Assembly: GCA_029238555.1 (NCBI GenBank)
Contig: JAQWFV010000141.1
Span: 1 to 15,616, forward strand
Reading direction: 5' to 3'
Source of the DNA: Flavobacteriaceae bacterium
GTDB taxonomy: Bacteria; Bacteroidota; Bacteroidia; Flavobacteriales; Flavobacteriaceae
DNA: 15,616 nt
Shown: in pieces, positions 7,637-15,233 of the stretch
Numbering within the stretch: the stretch's first letter is position 1
How the letters are laid out: every line of letters begins with the position of its first letter
The notes under the pieces: generated by a model
Told to the model about the DNA's origin: nothing
Databases searched by the model: none
What the model saw: only the letters and a program-made list of their open reading frames with translations
Program-made: the position numbers and the translations under genes

Positions 7637-8530
7637 TCATTGTGCTGAATTCATGCTTTTATCAAAAAGCTGATAAAATAACTTAGCTTGTTCCTCTCCT
7701 TCTAACCAAGGAAAATGACCACATTCTTCAATGAAAAAGTAATTTGTTTGTGGTAAAATATCTTTAACTTCAAATACAACTGATTCACCAATTGGATCCT
7801 GTCTTCCTGTTATTAAGAATACAGGAGCTTTAAAAGATTTTAATTTTTGAACTCTATCATCTTTTCTTTTAGCCCAGTCTCCAGCAGCCAATGGGTTAAT
7901 CCCTAATTGGTTGTTAAATTTATAATCAAGAGCAGGTCTTGTCTTCAATGCACTTTCTCTACTATAAAAATAACCTGGCCAAATTGCGGTTAATGAGGAT
8001 CTTTTATTTGCTATTTGAACTTCTCTAAGTTTTAAATCTTCCGGATATAGTCTCATATTCAAATTACTTCCAAACCATTTGAAAAAGTTATCAGTTATTC
8101 CTCCAGTATTAAGTAGAATTATTTTTTTTACTTTATCAGGCTGATTTGCTGCGTATGAAAAACTTAACATTCCTCCCCATGAATGGCCTACAAGGGTTAA
8201 TTTTTCTTTACCTAACTCACTATATAAACCATTTATATCTTCAATATATCTTGAAACATTTACGGTATTCTCATTTACATTTTTAAGTAATGATTCTCCT
8301 GTTCCTCTTTGATGCAAAACAATACATCTATATTTTTTTTGTAACTCTGAATAGAGATCTTTTAAGTAACTTGAATTTAAACCTGGCCCTCCAGAGAGCA
8401 ATACAATAGTTTCACCTTCTCCAATATCCTCATAGAATATTTCAGTGCCGTCGGCAGACACAAATGATTTTATTTCTTGAGCAAATAGATTTGTTGAGAT
8501 TAATAATAGGGCTAATAATATTTTTTTCAT
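7637..8530 (-). CDS. Exported alpha/beta hydrolase, S33 / proline iminopeptidase-like
   Basis: A 297-residue alpha/beta-hydrolase with a signal peptide (MKKILLALLLISTNLFAQ, cleavage near Ala17/Gln18), so the enzyme is periplasmic or secreted. The oxyanion segment is SGGPG (46-50), followed by HQRGTGES (73-80), the signature of prolyl aminopeptidase-like S33 hydrolases. The nucleophile Ser117 lies in GHSWGG, the acid is Asp245 in TGRQDP, and His272 lies in CGHFPWLE. The triad is therefore intact. A cap region lies between about 145 and 225. Substrate could be a peptide, ester or lactone and cannot be set from the sequence. It is the last gene of the six-gene operon, 17 bp after the TMEM175-like gene, and shares that operon's AT-rich codon use. 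Confidence 0.85.
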   Translation of the reverse strand: MKKILLALLLISTNLFAQEIKSFVSADGTEIFYEDIGEGETIVLLSGGPGLNSSYLKDLYSELQKKYRCIVLHQRGTGESLLKNVNENTVNVSRYIEDINGLYSELGKEKLTLVGHSWGGMLSFSYAANQPDKVKKIILLNTGGITDNFFKWFGSNLNMRLYPEDLKLREVQIANKRSSLTAIWPGYFYSRESALKTRPALDYKFNNQLGINPLAAGDWAKRKDDRVQKLKSFKAPVFLITGRQDPIGESVVFEVKDILPQTNYFFIEECGHFPWLEGEEQAKLFYQLFDKSMNSAQ

Positions 8531-8547
8531 GATATAAGTTGATTAGC

Positions 8548-9213
8548 TTATTTAATACTTTCTTTTGCAATAGCGCGGCTACTTAACCCATTTAGTCCAT
8601 ATTTTAATACAAATGGTATTGCTAAGGGAATGAGACGTCCTACTATTGGATTAATAAAAACAACAATTAATGATATTATAAAAAATATAGGAACAACTAA
8701 AGTAAAATAAAATCCTAATAAAATTCTTTCTCTAGATATTTTGTGAGTTAATAAATCATTTTTAGGATTAGTTAGATAAAACCATAAAACGGCATTCATT
8801 GCAGCTGTTAAACAAATATTAAATACATATAAACCATAGGGCATTACCAAGTGAACATCAAAAGCAAACTTTCCTAGTAGTCCAGAAGTAAAAGGCAATA
8901 AGACTACTGAAAATAAAAACATTAAATTTAGCCAAATTAATCTTGTAGTATATTTCTTAACATAGCCAAAAATGCGATGATGAACAGACCAATAGTATCC
9001 AACGATAAAAAAACTGATAATAAACCCTAACATTGTCCATGTCAACTCTTTAATTGATTCCCATATCAAACTATCTGTTGGTGTTTCAATTGTAGGGATT
9101 TTTATTTCAATTACTAAAAGGGTTAATGCTACAGCAAAAACACTGTCAGTAACAGCTATAATTCTACTTAATTGACTGTTGGTTTTATTTTCGCGATGTC
9201 CTGGTTGCTTCAT
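8548..9213 (-). CDS. TMEM175-family (DUF1211) membrane protein, putative cation channel
   Basis: A 221-residue protein with about six hydrophobic helices (roughly 18-37, 55-76, 88-110, 121-146, 162-186, 189-207). TM1 reads SRIIAVTDSVFAVALTLLVIEI, which matches the TMEM175 RxxxFSDxVFAIAxTLL pattern, but FSD is replaced by VTD (21-23); Arg17 and Asp23 remain. YYWSVHHRIF and WLNLMFLFSVVLLPF also match family positions. Prokaryotic TMEM175 proteins form tetrameric K+ channels, with TM1 hydrophobic residues making the gate. No cyclic-nucleotide-binding domain is fused. The start ATG overlaps the stop of the cyclase gene by 4 nt (ATGA), so the two are translationally coupled. This suggests that the channel is an effector of, or is tuned by, the signalling module. 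Confidence 0.8.
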   Translation of the reverse strand: MKQPGHRENKTNSQLSRIIAVTDSVFAVALTLLVIEIKIPTIETPTDSLIWESIKELTWTMLGFIISFFIVGYYWSVHHRIFGYVKKYTTRLIWLNLMFLFSVVLLPFTSGLLGKFAFDVHLVMPYGLYVFNICLTAAMNAVLWFYLTNPKNDLLTHKISRERILLGFYFTLVVPIFFIISLIVVFINPIVGRLIPLAIPFVLKYGLNGLSSRAIAKESIK

Positions 9214-11327
9214 ACGGTTTTCAGTATATCTTCAATTTTCCTAAGCCTTTTTTGCTTATTTTTTTCTCTTGATTTTTGAGAAGTTAATGTGAAATAACTG
9301 TGAGACTTAAGAAATTTTTCTTGAATCTTTAACCAATTAAAATTTGTTATTTTTTGATTTATCTCTAATTCCTTTAATAAATTAGAACTAATATCTTCAA
9401 AGTCGTTTCGACCCAAATAATCTAAATCTGCATCACATATGATTTGTTCAAAATGATTTTTAGGAGATTGAGGCATTTTAGTAGCCATAATCATTCCAGT
9501 AATCAAGCCTATTTTTGATTTTGGAAATTTCATTTCATTTAATATAACTTTTGCGTATTCAACACTTTTTTCCTCATGGTCTAGTGGCCCCCAAATATAT
9601 CCAACATCATGTAACCAAGCAGCGAGCTTAATATCTAGTATTCCAGCTTTATCTATTTTTTCTTTTTTGGCAATCCTCTCCGCTTGCTTTACTACATCTC
9701 GGAAATGTTCAATTGAATGATAAGTGTAATACAAAGGAAGTTCTTTTAGTAAAAACGCTTCAACTTTGTTAAAGGCATCTTGATAATCAAATTCGTAACC
9801 ATTATACAAAATTTCTTTAATAGATATAACCTTAGCTTTACCCTTGACCTTAATGGGGCTTAGTTTTTTTGATTTAAAAGTTTGAAGATGTTTTATATTA
9901 TTCCAAACTGCATCAGAAATAATTATTTGCCCAGCTTCTGCGTAAGAACATAATCTAGAGGCAAGGTTTACTGAATCGCCAATCACTGTAAAGTCCATTT
10001 GATCGGTTGACCCTATGTTACCACTAATTACACTTCCGCTATTTACCCCAATGCCAACTTTAATTGGCTTTTTAAGATTAATACAACGATCTTGATTAAA
10101 AGCAATTAATTTCTCTTGCATTTCAATTGCTGTTAATACTGCATTTTCACTATCTTGAATATTTGATTTGGGAACTCCGTAGATTACCATTAATTCATCT
10201 CCGATGATTTTATCTAAAATTCCATTGTACTTAAAAATTATTTCGATCATTTGATTGAAATACTCATTTAAAGTTTCTACAACTTCATTTGGTGTCATAT
10301 TTTCAGAAAGTGACGTAAATCCTCTTATATCTGAAAATAAGATTGTAGCATCTTGTTCTTTTCCACCTAAACTCAATAAATCTTCATTTTCAAGTAATTG
10401 ATCTACTATTTGATTAGAAACATATTTTTTAAAAGTAGATTTTAGCTTATTTATATTTGATAGATCCTCTAATGCCACAACGGTACCTAAAGGCTGGTTA
10501 AAATCATTTAGTAGAGGCGAAACTGAAATATTAACAGTAGTCGTTTTCTCATCAAATTGAAGTCGAACTTGACTTTCAGAAACAGTGATAGACTCTAGCT
10601 CACATTTTGATATTAATTCTAATATTTGCTCATTAGATTCAAAAATATAACCATAATGATTACCTATAATATTTTCTTTATCGCAATTAAGAATTGAGAC
10701 TGCAGTTCTATTAACATGGTTAATTTCTCCCATTAAATTTGTGGTGAAAACACCCGTAGCAATTGACTGCATAACGTTTTCATTAAAGGCTTTTGCCTCT
10801 TTAATGTTTTCAATTAATTTAATATTATTATAGGCTATTCCGGCTTGAGAAGCAATGGCAGATAACATATTTGAGTCTGAATCTATAAAAGGAGATATTC
10901 CTTTTCTTGACTCCTTATCAAATAATACAATCGCACCAGCTAACTTTTGTTTGTCTAATAAAGGAGCAATTAAACAATACACACAATTGGTTCCATAAAA
11001 GTAGTTGTCTTGACTTATTTTAAAGCATAAGGTTTTTCTTGATTGATTTATTTCTTTAATGACTCCTTTGTTTTTATTGAAAATTATTCCGTTGAGTGCG
11101 GAAATATCAATATTAAAATCAGCGCCAATATTTAAAACATTAGAGTTGTCGTCTTCAATTAAAATCAATCCCGAACTAGCATTCAGTACCGCACAAGACT
11201 TAACCAATATTTCTTGTAATAAAACTGGTATTTCTTCAAATGAATTAAGATCATTAGTTATATCTAATAAAGTTTCTAATTCAAGATACTTTAACTGTAA
11301 ATCGCTTATATTTAATTCTTTAGCCAC
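9210..11327 (-). CDS. GAF-PAS-class III nucleotidyl cyclase-HD phosphohydrolase fusion
   Basis: A 705-residue cytoplasmic signalling protein. Domains in order: GAF (about 15-175, with Cys115 and Cys118 as a CxxC), PAS (about 183-290), class III cyclase (about 325-500) and an HD domain (about 525-700). In the cyclase, metal ligands Asp333 (FSDIRGF) and Asp377 (DKIIGDELM), purine-contacting Lys373 and Thr447 (FTVIGDSVN), and transition-state Asn454 and Arg458 are all present. It should therefore be active, and the Lys/Thr pair fits adenylate cyclases of class IIIb. The HD domain has YHSIEH (536-541), LHD (572-574), an EEKS motif and DADLDYLG (632-639), the pattern of COG4339-like metal phosphohydrolases. 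The start is GTG in TAGTG, sharing one base with the STAS stop; no in-frame start lies upstream because a TGA intervenes. Product nucleotide is not proven by sequence. Confidence 0.88.
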   Translation of the reverse strand: MAKELNISDLQLKYLELETLLDITNDLNSFEEIPVLLQEILVKSCAVLNASSGLILIEDDNSNVLNIGADFNIDISALNGIIFNKNKGVIKEINQSRKTLCFKISQDNYFYGTNCVYCLIAPLLDKQKLAGAIVLFDKESRKGISPFIDSDSNMLSAIASQAGIAYNNIKLIENIKEAKAFNENVMQSIATGVFTTNLMGEINHVNRTAVSILNCDKENIIGNHYGYIFESNEQILELISKCELESITVSESQVRLQFDEKTTTVNISVSPLLNDFNQPLGTVVALEDLSNINKLKSTFKKYVSNQIVDQLLENEDLLSLGGKEQDATILFSDIRGFTSLSENMTPNEVVETLNEYFNQMIEIIFKYNGILDKIIGDELMVIYGVPKSNIQDSENAVLTAIEMQEKLIAFNQDRCINLKKPIKVGIGVNSGSVISGNIGSTDQMDFTVIGDSVNLASRLCSYAEAGQIIISDAVWNNIKHLQTFKSKKLSPIKVKGKAKVISIKEILYNGYEFDYQDAFNKVEAFLLKELPLYYTYHSIEHFRDVVKQAERIAKKEKIDKAGILDIKLAAWLHDVGYIWGPLDHEEKSVEYAKVILNEMKFPKSKIGLITGMIMATKMPQSPKNHFEQIICDADLDYLGRNDFEDISSNLLKELEINQKITNFNWLKIQEKFLKSHSYFTLTSQKSREKNKQKRLRKIEDILKTV

Positions 11328-11668
11328 TATATTTCATTAACAGCTAATTCTTCAGATTCAAATACGGTTGAATATTTAGTCAAACCCATAATAGTAAAAG
11401 TTTTTGACACAATTGGCGCCAAATTATAATAGCCTAGTTTACCATCAACAGATTGCAATTTTTCAATTATTTCAATTAAAATAGATACACCTATACTATT
11501 AACAATTTTTGTGTTTTCCATATTTATGAGGAACTTTGTATGGCCCTGATCTATTTTTTCATAAACAATTTCAGAAATTGCTTCACCTCCGGTGTTGTTT
11601 AAATATCCATTAGTTTCTATTATTATAATAGAATTATTCTCTCTAATACTTGTTATAAAACTACTCAT
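11327..11668 (-). CDS. STAS-domain protein, anti-anti-sigma factor-like (RsbV/SpoIIAA type)
   Basis: A 113-residue single STAS domain. It has the alternating beta/alpha pattern of SpoIIAA: IIIIETNGYLNNTGGEAI, KFLINMENTKIVNSIGVSILIEIIEKL, LGYYNLAPIVSKTFTIMGL. The phosphorylation loop is VNSIG (56-60). Aligned without gaps to the SpoIIAA DSSG motif, the usual phosphoserine position is Ile59, while Ser58 occupies the neighbouring serine. Phosphorylation may therefore use Ser58 or be lost. Four bases separate it from the kinase stop upstream, and its stop overlaps the cyclase GTG. In partner switching it would be phosphorylated by the adjacent kinase and dephosphorylated by the SpoIIE protein. 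No sigma factor is adjacent, so the partner may be the kinase or the cyclase. Confidence 0.87.
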   Translation of the reverse strand: MSSFITSIRENNSIIIIETNGYLNNTGGEAISEIVYEKIDQGHTKFLINMENTKIVNSIGVSILIEIIEKLQSVDGKLGYYNLAPIVSKTFTIMGLTKYSTVFESEELAVNEI

Positions 11669-11672
11669 TATG

Positions 11673-12089
11673 CTATTTGTTTATGTTTTTTTTCATTGTT
11701 ACTGTTGTACCCTCTTCATTTGACTCAAACTCTACAGAATCCATTAATTCTTGGATAAGTTGTAAGCCCCAGCCTCTTTTTCTTTCATTTGTGCCTATCT
11801 TATTTTCTATTTTAGGAATTTCTACATTGGTTTTATCAAAACCAATCCCCTGATCAATTACTTTTATAACTAAACTGGCCTCTTCAATTATAAAATGAAT
11901 AAAAACATTGTTTTCCACTTTTGAATGTTCAAAGGCATTAATACAGGCTTCAATTATTGCCATACTTATCTCAGAACTTTGATCATCTGTGAGATTCATA
12001 TGCCTTGAAATCACTTCAGCAGTCTGAGTTGCTATCAATTCCATATTAGGAATTATAGGCAATTTTAATTCTACAACAGGCTTTTTCAT
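11673..12089 (-). CDS. GHKL serine-protein kinase, RsbW/SpoIIAB-like
   Basis: A 138-residue stand-alone HATPase_c domain, the length of anti-sigma factor kinases. The N-box EACINAFEHS contains Glu47, Asn51 and His55, which match the catalytic base and Mg2+/ATP residues of SpoIIAB. The G1 box is IDQGIGFD (78-85) and the G2 box RGWGLQLI (105-112), with GTTVTM near the end. There is no dimerisation/phosphotransfer domain, so it is not a histidine kinase. Its expected action is to phosphorylate the STAS protein encoded 4 bp downstream and to sequester a partner when the STAS protein is phosphorylated. It lies 18 bp after the SpoIIE sensor gene. The classical partner, a sigma factor, is missing from the window. 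Confidence 0.9.
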   Translation of the reverse strand: MKKPVVELKLPIIPNMELIATQTAEVISRHMNLTDDQSSEISMAIIEACINAFEHSKVENNVFIHFIIEEASLVIKVIDQGIGFDKTNVEIPKIENKIGTNERKRGWGLQLIQELMDSVEFESNEEGTTVTMKKNINK

Positions 12090-12107
12090 TTTATTGTTAT
12101 TTTAAAA

Positions 12108-15100
12108 TTAATTATGCTTAATTACCACTAAAGTAATATCGTCTGGATTATTTTCTCCGGCTAACCATTTATCCACCTCTCTTACCAAGTTATCAATGAT
12201 TTCTTCAGCAGTTTTATTGCCATAAGTTGATATTAAATCCTGTAATTTTTGATAATCAAATAAGTCGCCAGATAGATTAGGTGCTTCTGGCAAACCATCA
12301 GATAAAATAACTAAAATGTCTCCAGGATTAAATGTGGTAGTTATTTCGTCAAAATATTCATCATTAAAACTTCCTAATGGCAGTCCTGATATTTGAATTT
12401 CCTCAGCTGTATCTGAATTAGCCCTGTAAATATAGTAAGGAGGCATAGCTGCAGAGCTTAGGGTTAGTTTATTATCTTTAATAAGGGCAATATTTAAACT
12501 CATCCTCAAAATACCAAGGTCTACTTTTTTGACTACACGGTTCAATTCATGAAGCATGTCTTTTGGACTCATTTGAGGTAAACCAATAAGCCCAGCCTTT
12601 GTAATTGAAACTAACATTCCTGAGGGTGTGCCATGGCCGGTAGCATCTCCACATATAGCGTAAAGAGAGCCATCTTGTGATTCGAAAAAGTCGTAATAGT
12701 CTCCTCCTACTTCTGTTGATGTCCTTAAAAATGCAGCAATGTCAAATTGTTTTATTTCTGGAAGTGATTTAGGTAATAATCTATTTTGCAAGTCCTTAGC
12801 TGCTGCTAACTCAGAATTTTTTCGTTCATTTTCAGCTTTATTATATGACTTTTTAGCTTGATATTTTCCAAATTGCATGAATGACAAAATAAGAGCTAAG
12901 AAATATGATATATATGCAAATACAGATCTATACCAAGGAGGAGATATAGTAAATTCTGTGAATCCTTCTTCCGAAATTTCACCACTTGCATCTTTTGCTC
13001 TAACTCTAAATTTATAATCACCTTCAGATAAATTGGTGTATTCTTTTTTAAAATCAGGCACAAATTCTGACCAATTATTATCCTGACCTTCTAGCCAATA
13101 ACTAAATAATGTTTTAGATTCGTTACCAAACACTGGGTAAGACACTTCGAAAGATAAATTATTGTTTTTAAATGGGAGAGAACCTAATTTAATATGTGCT
13201 TTTTCACCATTGGTATAAATTTCTCGAACTATTGCTTTATATTTTAATCTTGATTCTTTAATGGCTAATTCTGGATAATATCTATATAATTTATTGTCTT
13301 GCGAACCAATCCAAAGTATTTCACTCTCTCCAGATCCTTCGGCATAAAAACCTCCTGCTAATTCACTTATATCTACTTTATAAAAGGGGTATTGCTCAAA
13401 TAAAAAACCTTTTTTTACATCAAAATGAGTTTTGAAAAGTCCACTTTTAGAGAGTGTCCACCCATTTTTAGACTGTGAATTATATGCATACCTGACAAAA
13501 CCTTTTTTGGGTACTATGGTAGTGTCAAGTTCGATATCCGTAAGTATGGCTTTGTTGCTTTTTAAATCTAAACTATAATAATTTTTTAAAGAATCCACAA
13601 GCATGTGAGTGGAATCATTATAAGTTTCCATAAAAAATCTATTACTTTTTACAACTTTTTTATCAATTGTTAATTTCACGTAATTTCCCTGACCATCACT
13701 CTTGTAACTATATATAAACACTCCATCAGCAGTTAATGCAAGTATTTTTCCAGGAGAAACTTCTGTAATATTAAATGGTTTGATAGAATCTTGATTTTTT
13801 AACTTCAGTTGGTTCCATTTGCCGTTTTTATATTGATGAGCTAATAAACCATAAACTCTATTTGAAGAAAATATTATACTTGGGTTTACCTTAGAACGAA
13901 TTGTAGAATTTGTTCTGTAAATAGGACTTACAACCTCAGTATTCCTATTTTTAGTAGTTTTTATACTATAATTATTGGTGGTAATTATTTGATCATCAAA
14001 TTTCAATATTGAATTCCAGCCAGCTAATTCATTTACATTATTAGCTTCGAATTTTGACTGTTCAAAAGCATTGTTTTTTGGAACTAAATCATACAGGTCT
14101 TCACTAGTTCTAACATATAATTTTCCATTATGCCTTGTGATATCTTGAATTGCTCCCGACAAATTATTTCTTTTAGAAAAATATGTCATAGTTGAGTCAA
14201 AACTCACACGAAATAATCCAAAATTTGTACCCCATATATCTCCTTGTCGGTCTTGAATGAAACCAGTTATATGATTATCATTCAGGCCAGTTTCTTTTGT
14301 TAAAAGGGCATTGACTTTTAGTTTATTATCAACGAAAATCATGCCACCTTTACTTGTAACAATTGGAATAGTGCCATCTTTTAGTCTAGATCCTCCAACA
14401 TAAACTTCATTTTTATTCATGAAATCATCGATTTCATCTGCTTTCGCTTTTATTAATTTACCATCTTTTTTTAAATACCATGCCCCGACATCTCTTGAAA
14501 CCAATAGCTGGTCTCCATTATCTAAACTATATTGTTCATCAACTCTGTTTTCTGAAAAAATCTTTTTACTTGAAGGCAAATATTTAAACTTACCCTCATT
14601 TAATTTGTAAATCCCCTCTCCCCAAATTCGAAGAAAAGCTCCTCCTTTGTTAACATTAAGCGTATGTAATACATTCTCAAAATGCTCTACGCTCAACAAT
14701 TTTTTATCTTTGTATAGATAAACAGATTTCTCTGATTGAAACATTACAGTATCATTTAAAACACCTGCAGACCATAGTGTTGAATTGACCTCGTCTTGAT
14801 CAGGTAAATCATCAGATAAAGAAAAATAGATGGGCTCGTTAAGCTGGTTTTTTTCAATATAACCGAAGCTTCTACCTATAATTGAATAAATTGTATTTTT
14901 AGAGTCTTTTAATAACGCTCGGCCATTACCCCTTGTTGGATCGCCATCTTTATCAAGTACTGGCCTAACTTTTTGACCGTCAAAAGTTAATACTCCATTT
15001 GTACTATTTCCATAATAAATAACTCCATCTGGATCTTGTAGGACAGACCAATTAAGATAATTAGTCTTTAGAAATGCTCTTCCATAATTTGAAACAAAGA

Positions 15101-15233
15101 AATCTCCCATTTCATTTTTTTTATCTTGGCCATAAATAATAGTATTAAAATGGAATAAACAAATAAGCAAAAAGATGAATTTAAGTATACTTTCAGGCTT
15201 TGTATTATGATGGGGAATTATTTTTACTTTCAT
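12108..15233 (-). CDS. Propeller/Y_Y_Y transmembrane sensor with SpoIIE-type PP2C phosphatase
   Basis: A 1041-residue hybrid sensor. A signal peptide (hydrophobic 17-33, cleavage near Gly35/Gln36) leads to a periplasmic beta-propeller (about 50-660). Its Reg_prop-like blades include one at 316-343 with GLNDNHITGFIQDRQGDIWG. A Y_Y_Y domain (about 690-764) follows, then one TM helix (about 768-788), a charged linker with LAAAKDLQNRLLPKSLP, and a SpoIIE phosphatase domain to the C-terminus. PP2C metal ligands are retained: Asp845 (VGGDYYDF), Asp863 (GDATGHG), Asp979 (LSDGLPEA) and Asp1032 (NPDDIT). The frame opens at TTG 15272, but ATG 15231-15233 directly precedes a normal signal peptide, so I chose it. 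It would sense an envelope ligand and dephosphorylate the STAS protein. It is the first gene of the operon. Confidence 0.9.
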   Translation of the reverse strand: MKVKIIPHHNTKPESILKFIFLLICLFHFNTIIYGQDKKNEMGDFFVSNYGRAFLKTNYLNWSVLQDPDGVIYYGNSTNGVLTFDGQKVRPVLDKDGDPTRGNGRALLKDSKNTIYSIIGRSFGYIEKNQLNEPIYFSLSDDLPDQDEVNSTLWSAGVLNDTVMFQSEKSVYLYKDKKLLSVEHFENVLHTLNVNKGGAFLRIWGEGIYKLNEGKFKYLPSSKKIFSENRVDEQYSLDNGDQLLVSRDVGAWYLKKDGKLIKAKADEIDDFMNKNEVYVGGSRLKDGTIPIVTSKGGMIFVDNKLKVNALLTKETGLNDNHITGFIQDRQGDIWGTNFGLFRVSFDSTMTYFSKRNNLSGAIQDITRHNGKLYVRTSEDLYDLVPKNNAFEQSKFEANNVNELAGWNSILKFDDQIITTNNYSIKTTKNRNTEVVSPIYRTNSTIRSKVNPSIIFSSNRVYGLLAHQYKNGKWNQLKLKNQDSIKPFNITEVSPGKILALTADGVFIYSYKSDGQGNYVKLTIDKKVVKSNRFFMETYNDSTHMLVDSLKNYYSLDLKSNKAILTDIELDTTIVPKKGFVRYAYNSQSKNGWTLSKSGLFKTHFDVKKGFLFEQYPFYKVDISELAGGFYAEGSGESEILWIGSQDNKLYRYYPELAIKESRLKYKAIVREIYTNGEKAHIKLGSLPFKNNNLSFEVSYPVFGNESKTLFSYWLEGQDNNWSEFVPDFKKEYTNLSEGDYKFRVRAKDASGEISEEGFTEFTISPPWYRSVFAYISYFLALILSFMQFGKYQAKKSYNKAENERKNSELAAAKDLQNRLLPKSLPEIKQFDIAAFLRTSTEVGGDYYDFFESQDGSLYAICGDATGHGTPSGMLVSITKAGLIGLPQMSPKDMLHELNRVVKKVDLGILRMSLNIALIKDNKLTLSSAAMPPYYIYRANSDTAEEIQISGLPLGSFNDEYFDEITTTFNPGDILVILSDGLPEAPNLSGDLFDYQKLQDLISTYGNKTAEEIIDNLVREVDKWLAGENNPDDITLVVIKHN

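Noticed and set aside
9210..11668. Pycsar-type antiphage system (cyclase plus membrane effector)
   Set aside because: The TMEM175-like protein has no cyclic-nucleotide-binding domain, and the genes are embedded in a partner-switching operon with an HD-fused cyclase; nothing else suggests phage defence.
11673..12089. Histidine kinase fragment
   Set aside because: It is a complete stand-alone GHKL domain of RsbW length with its own start and stop, without any phosphotransfer helix.
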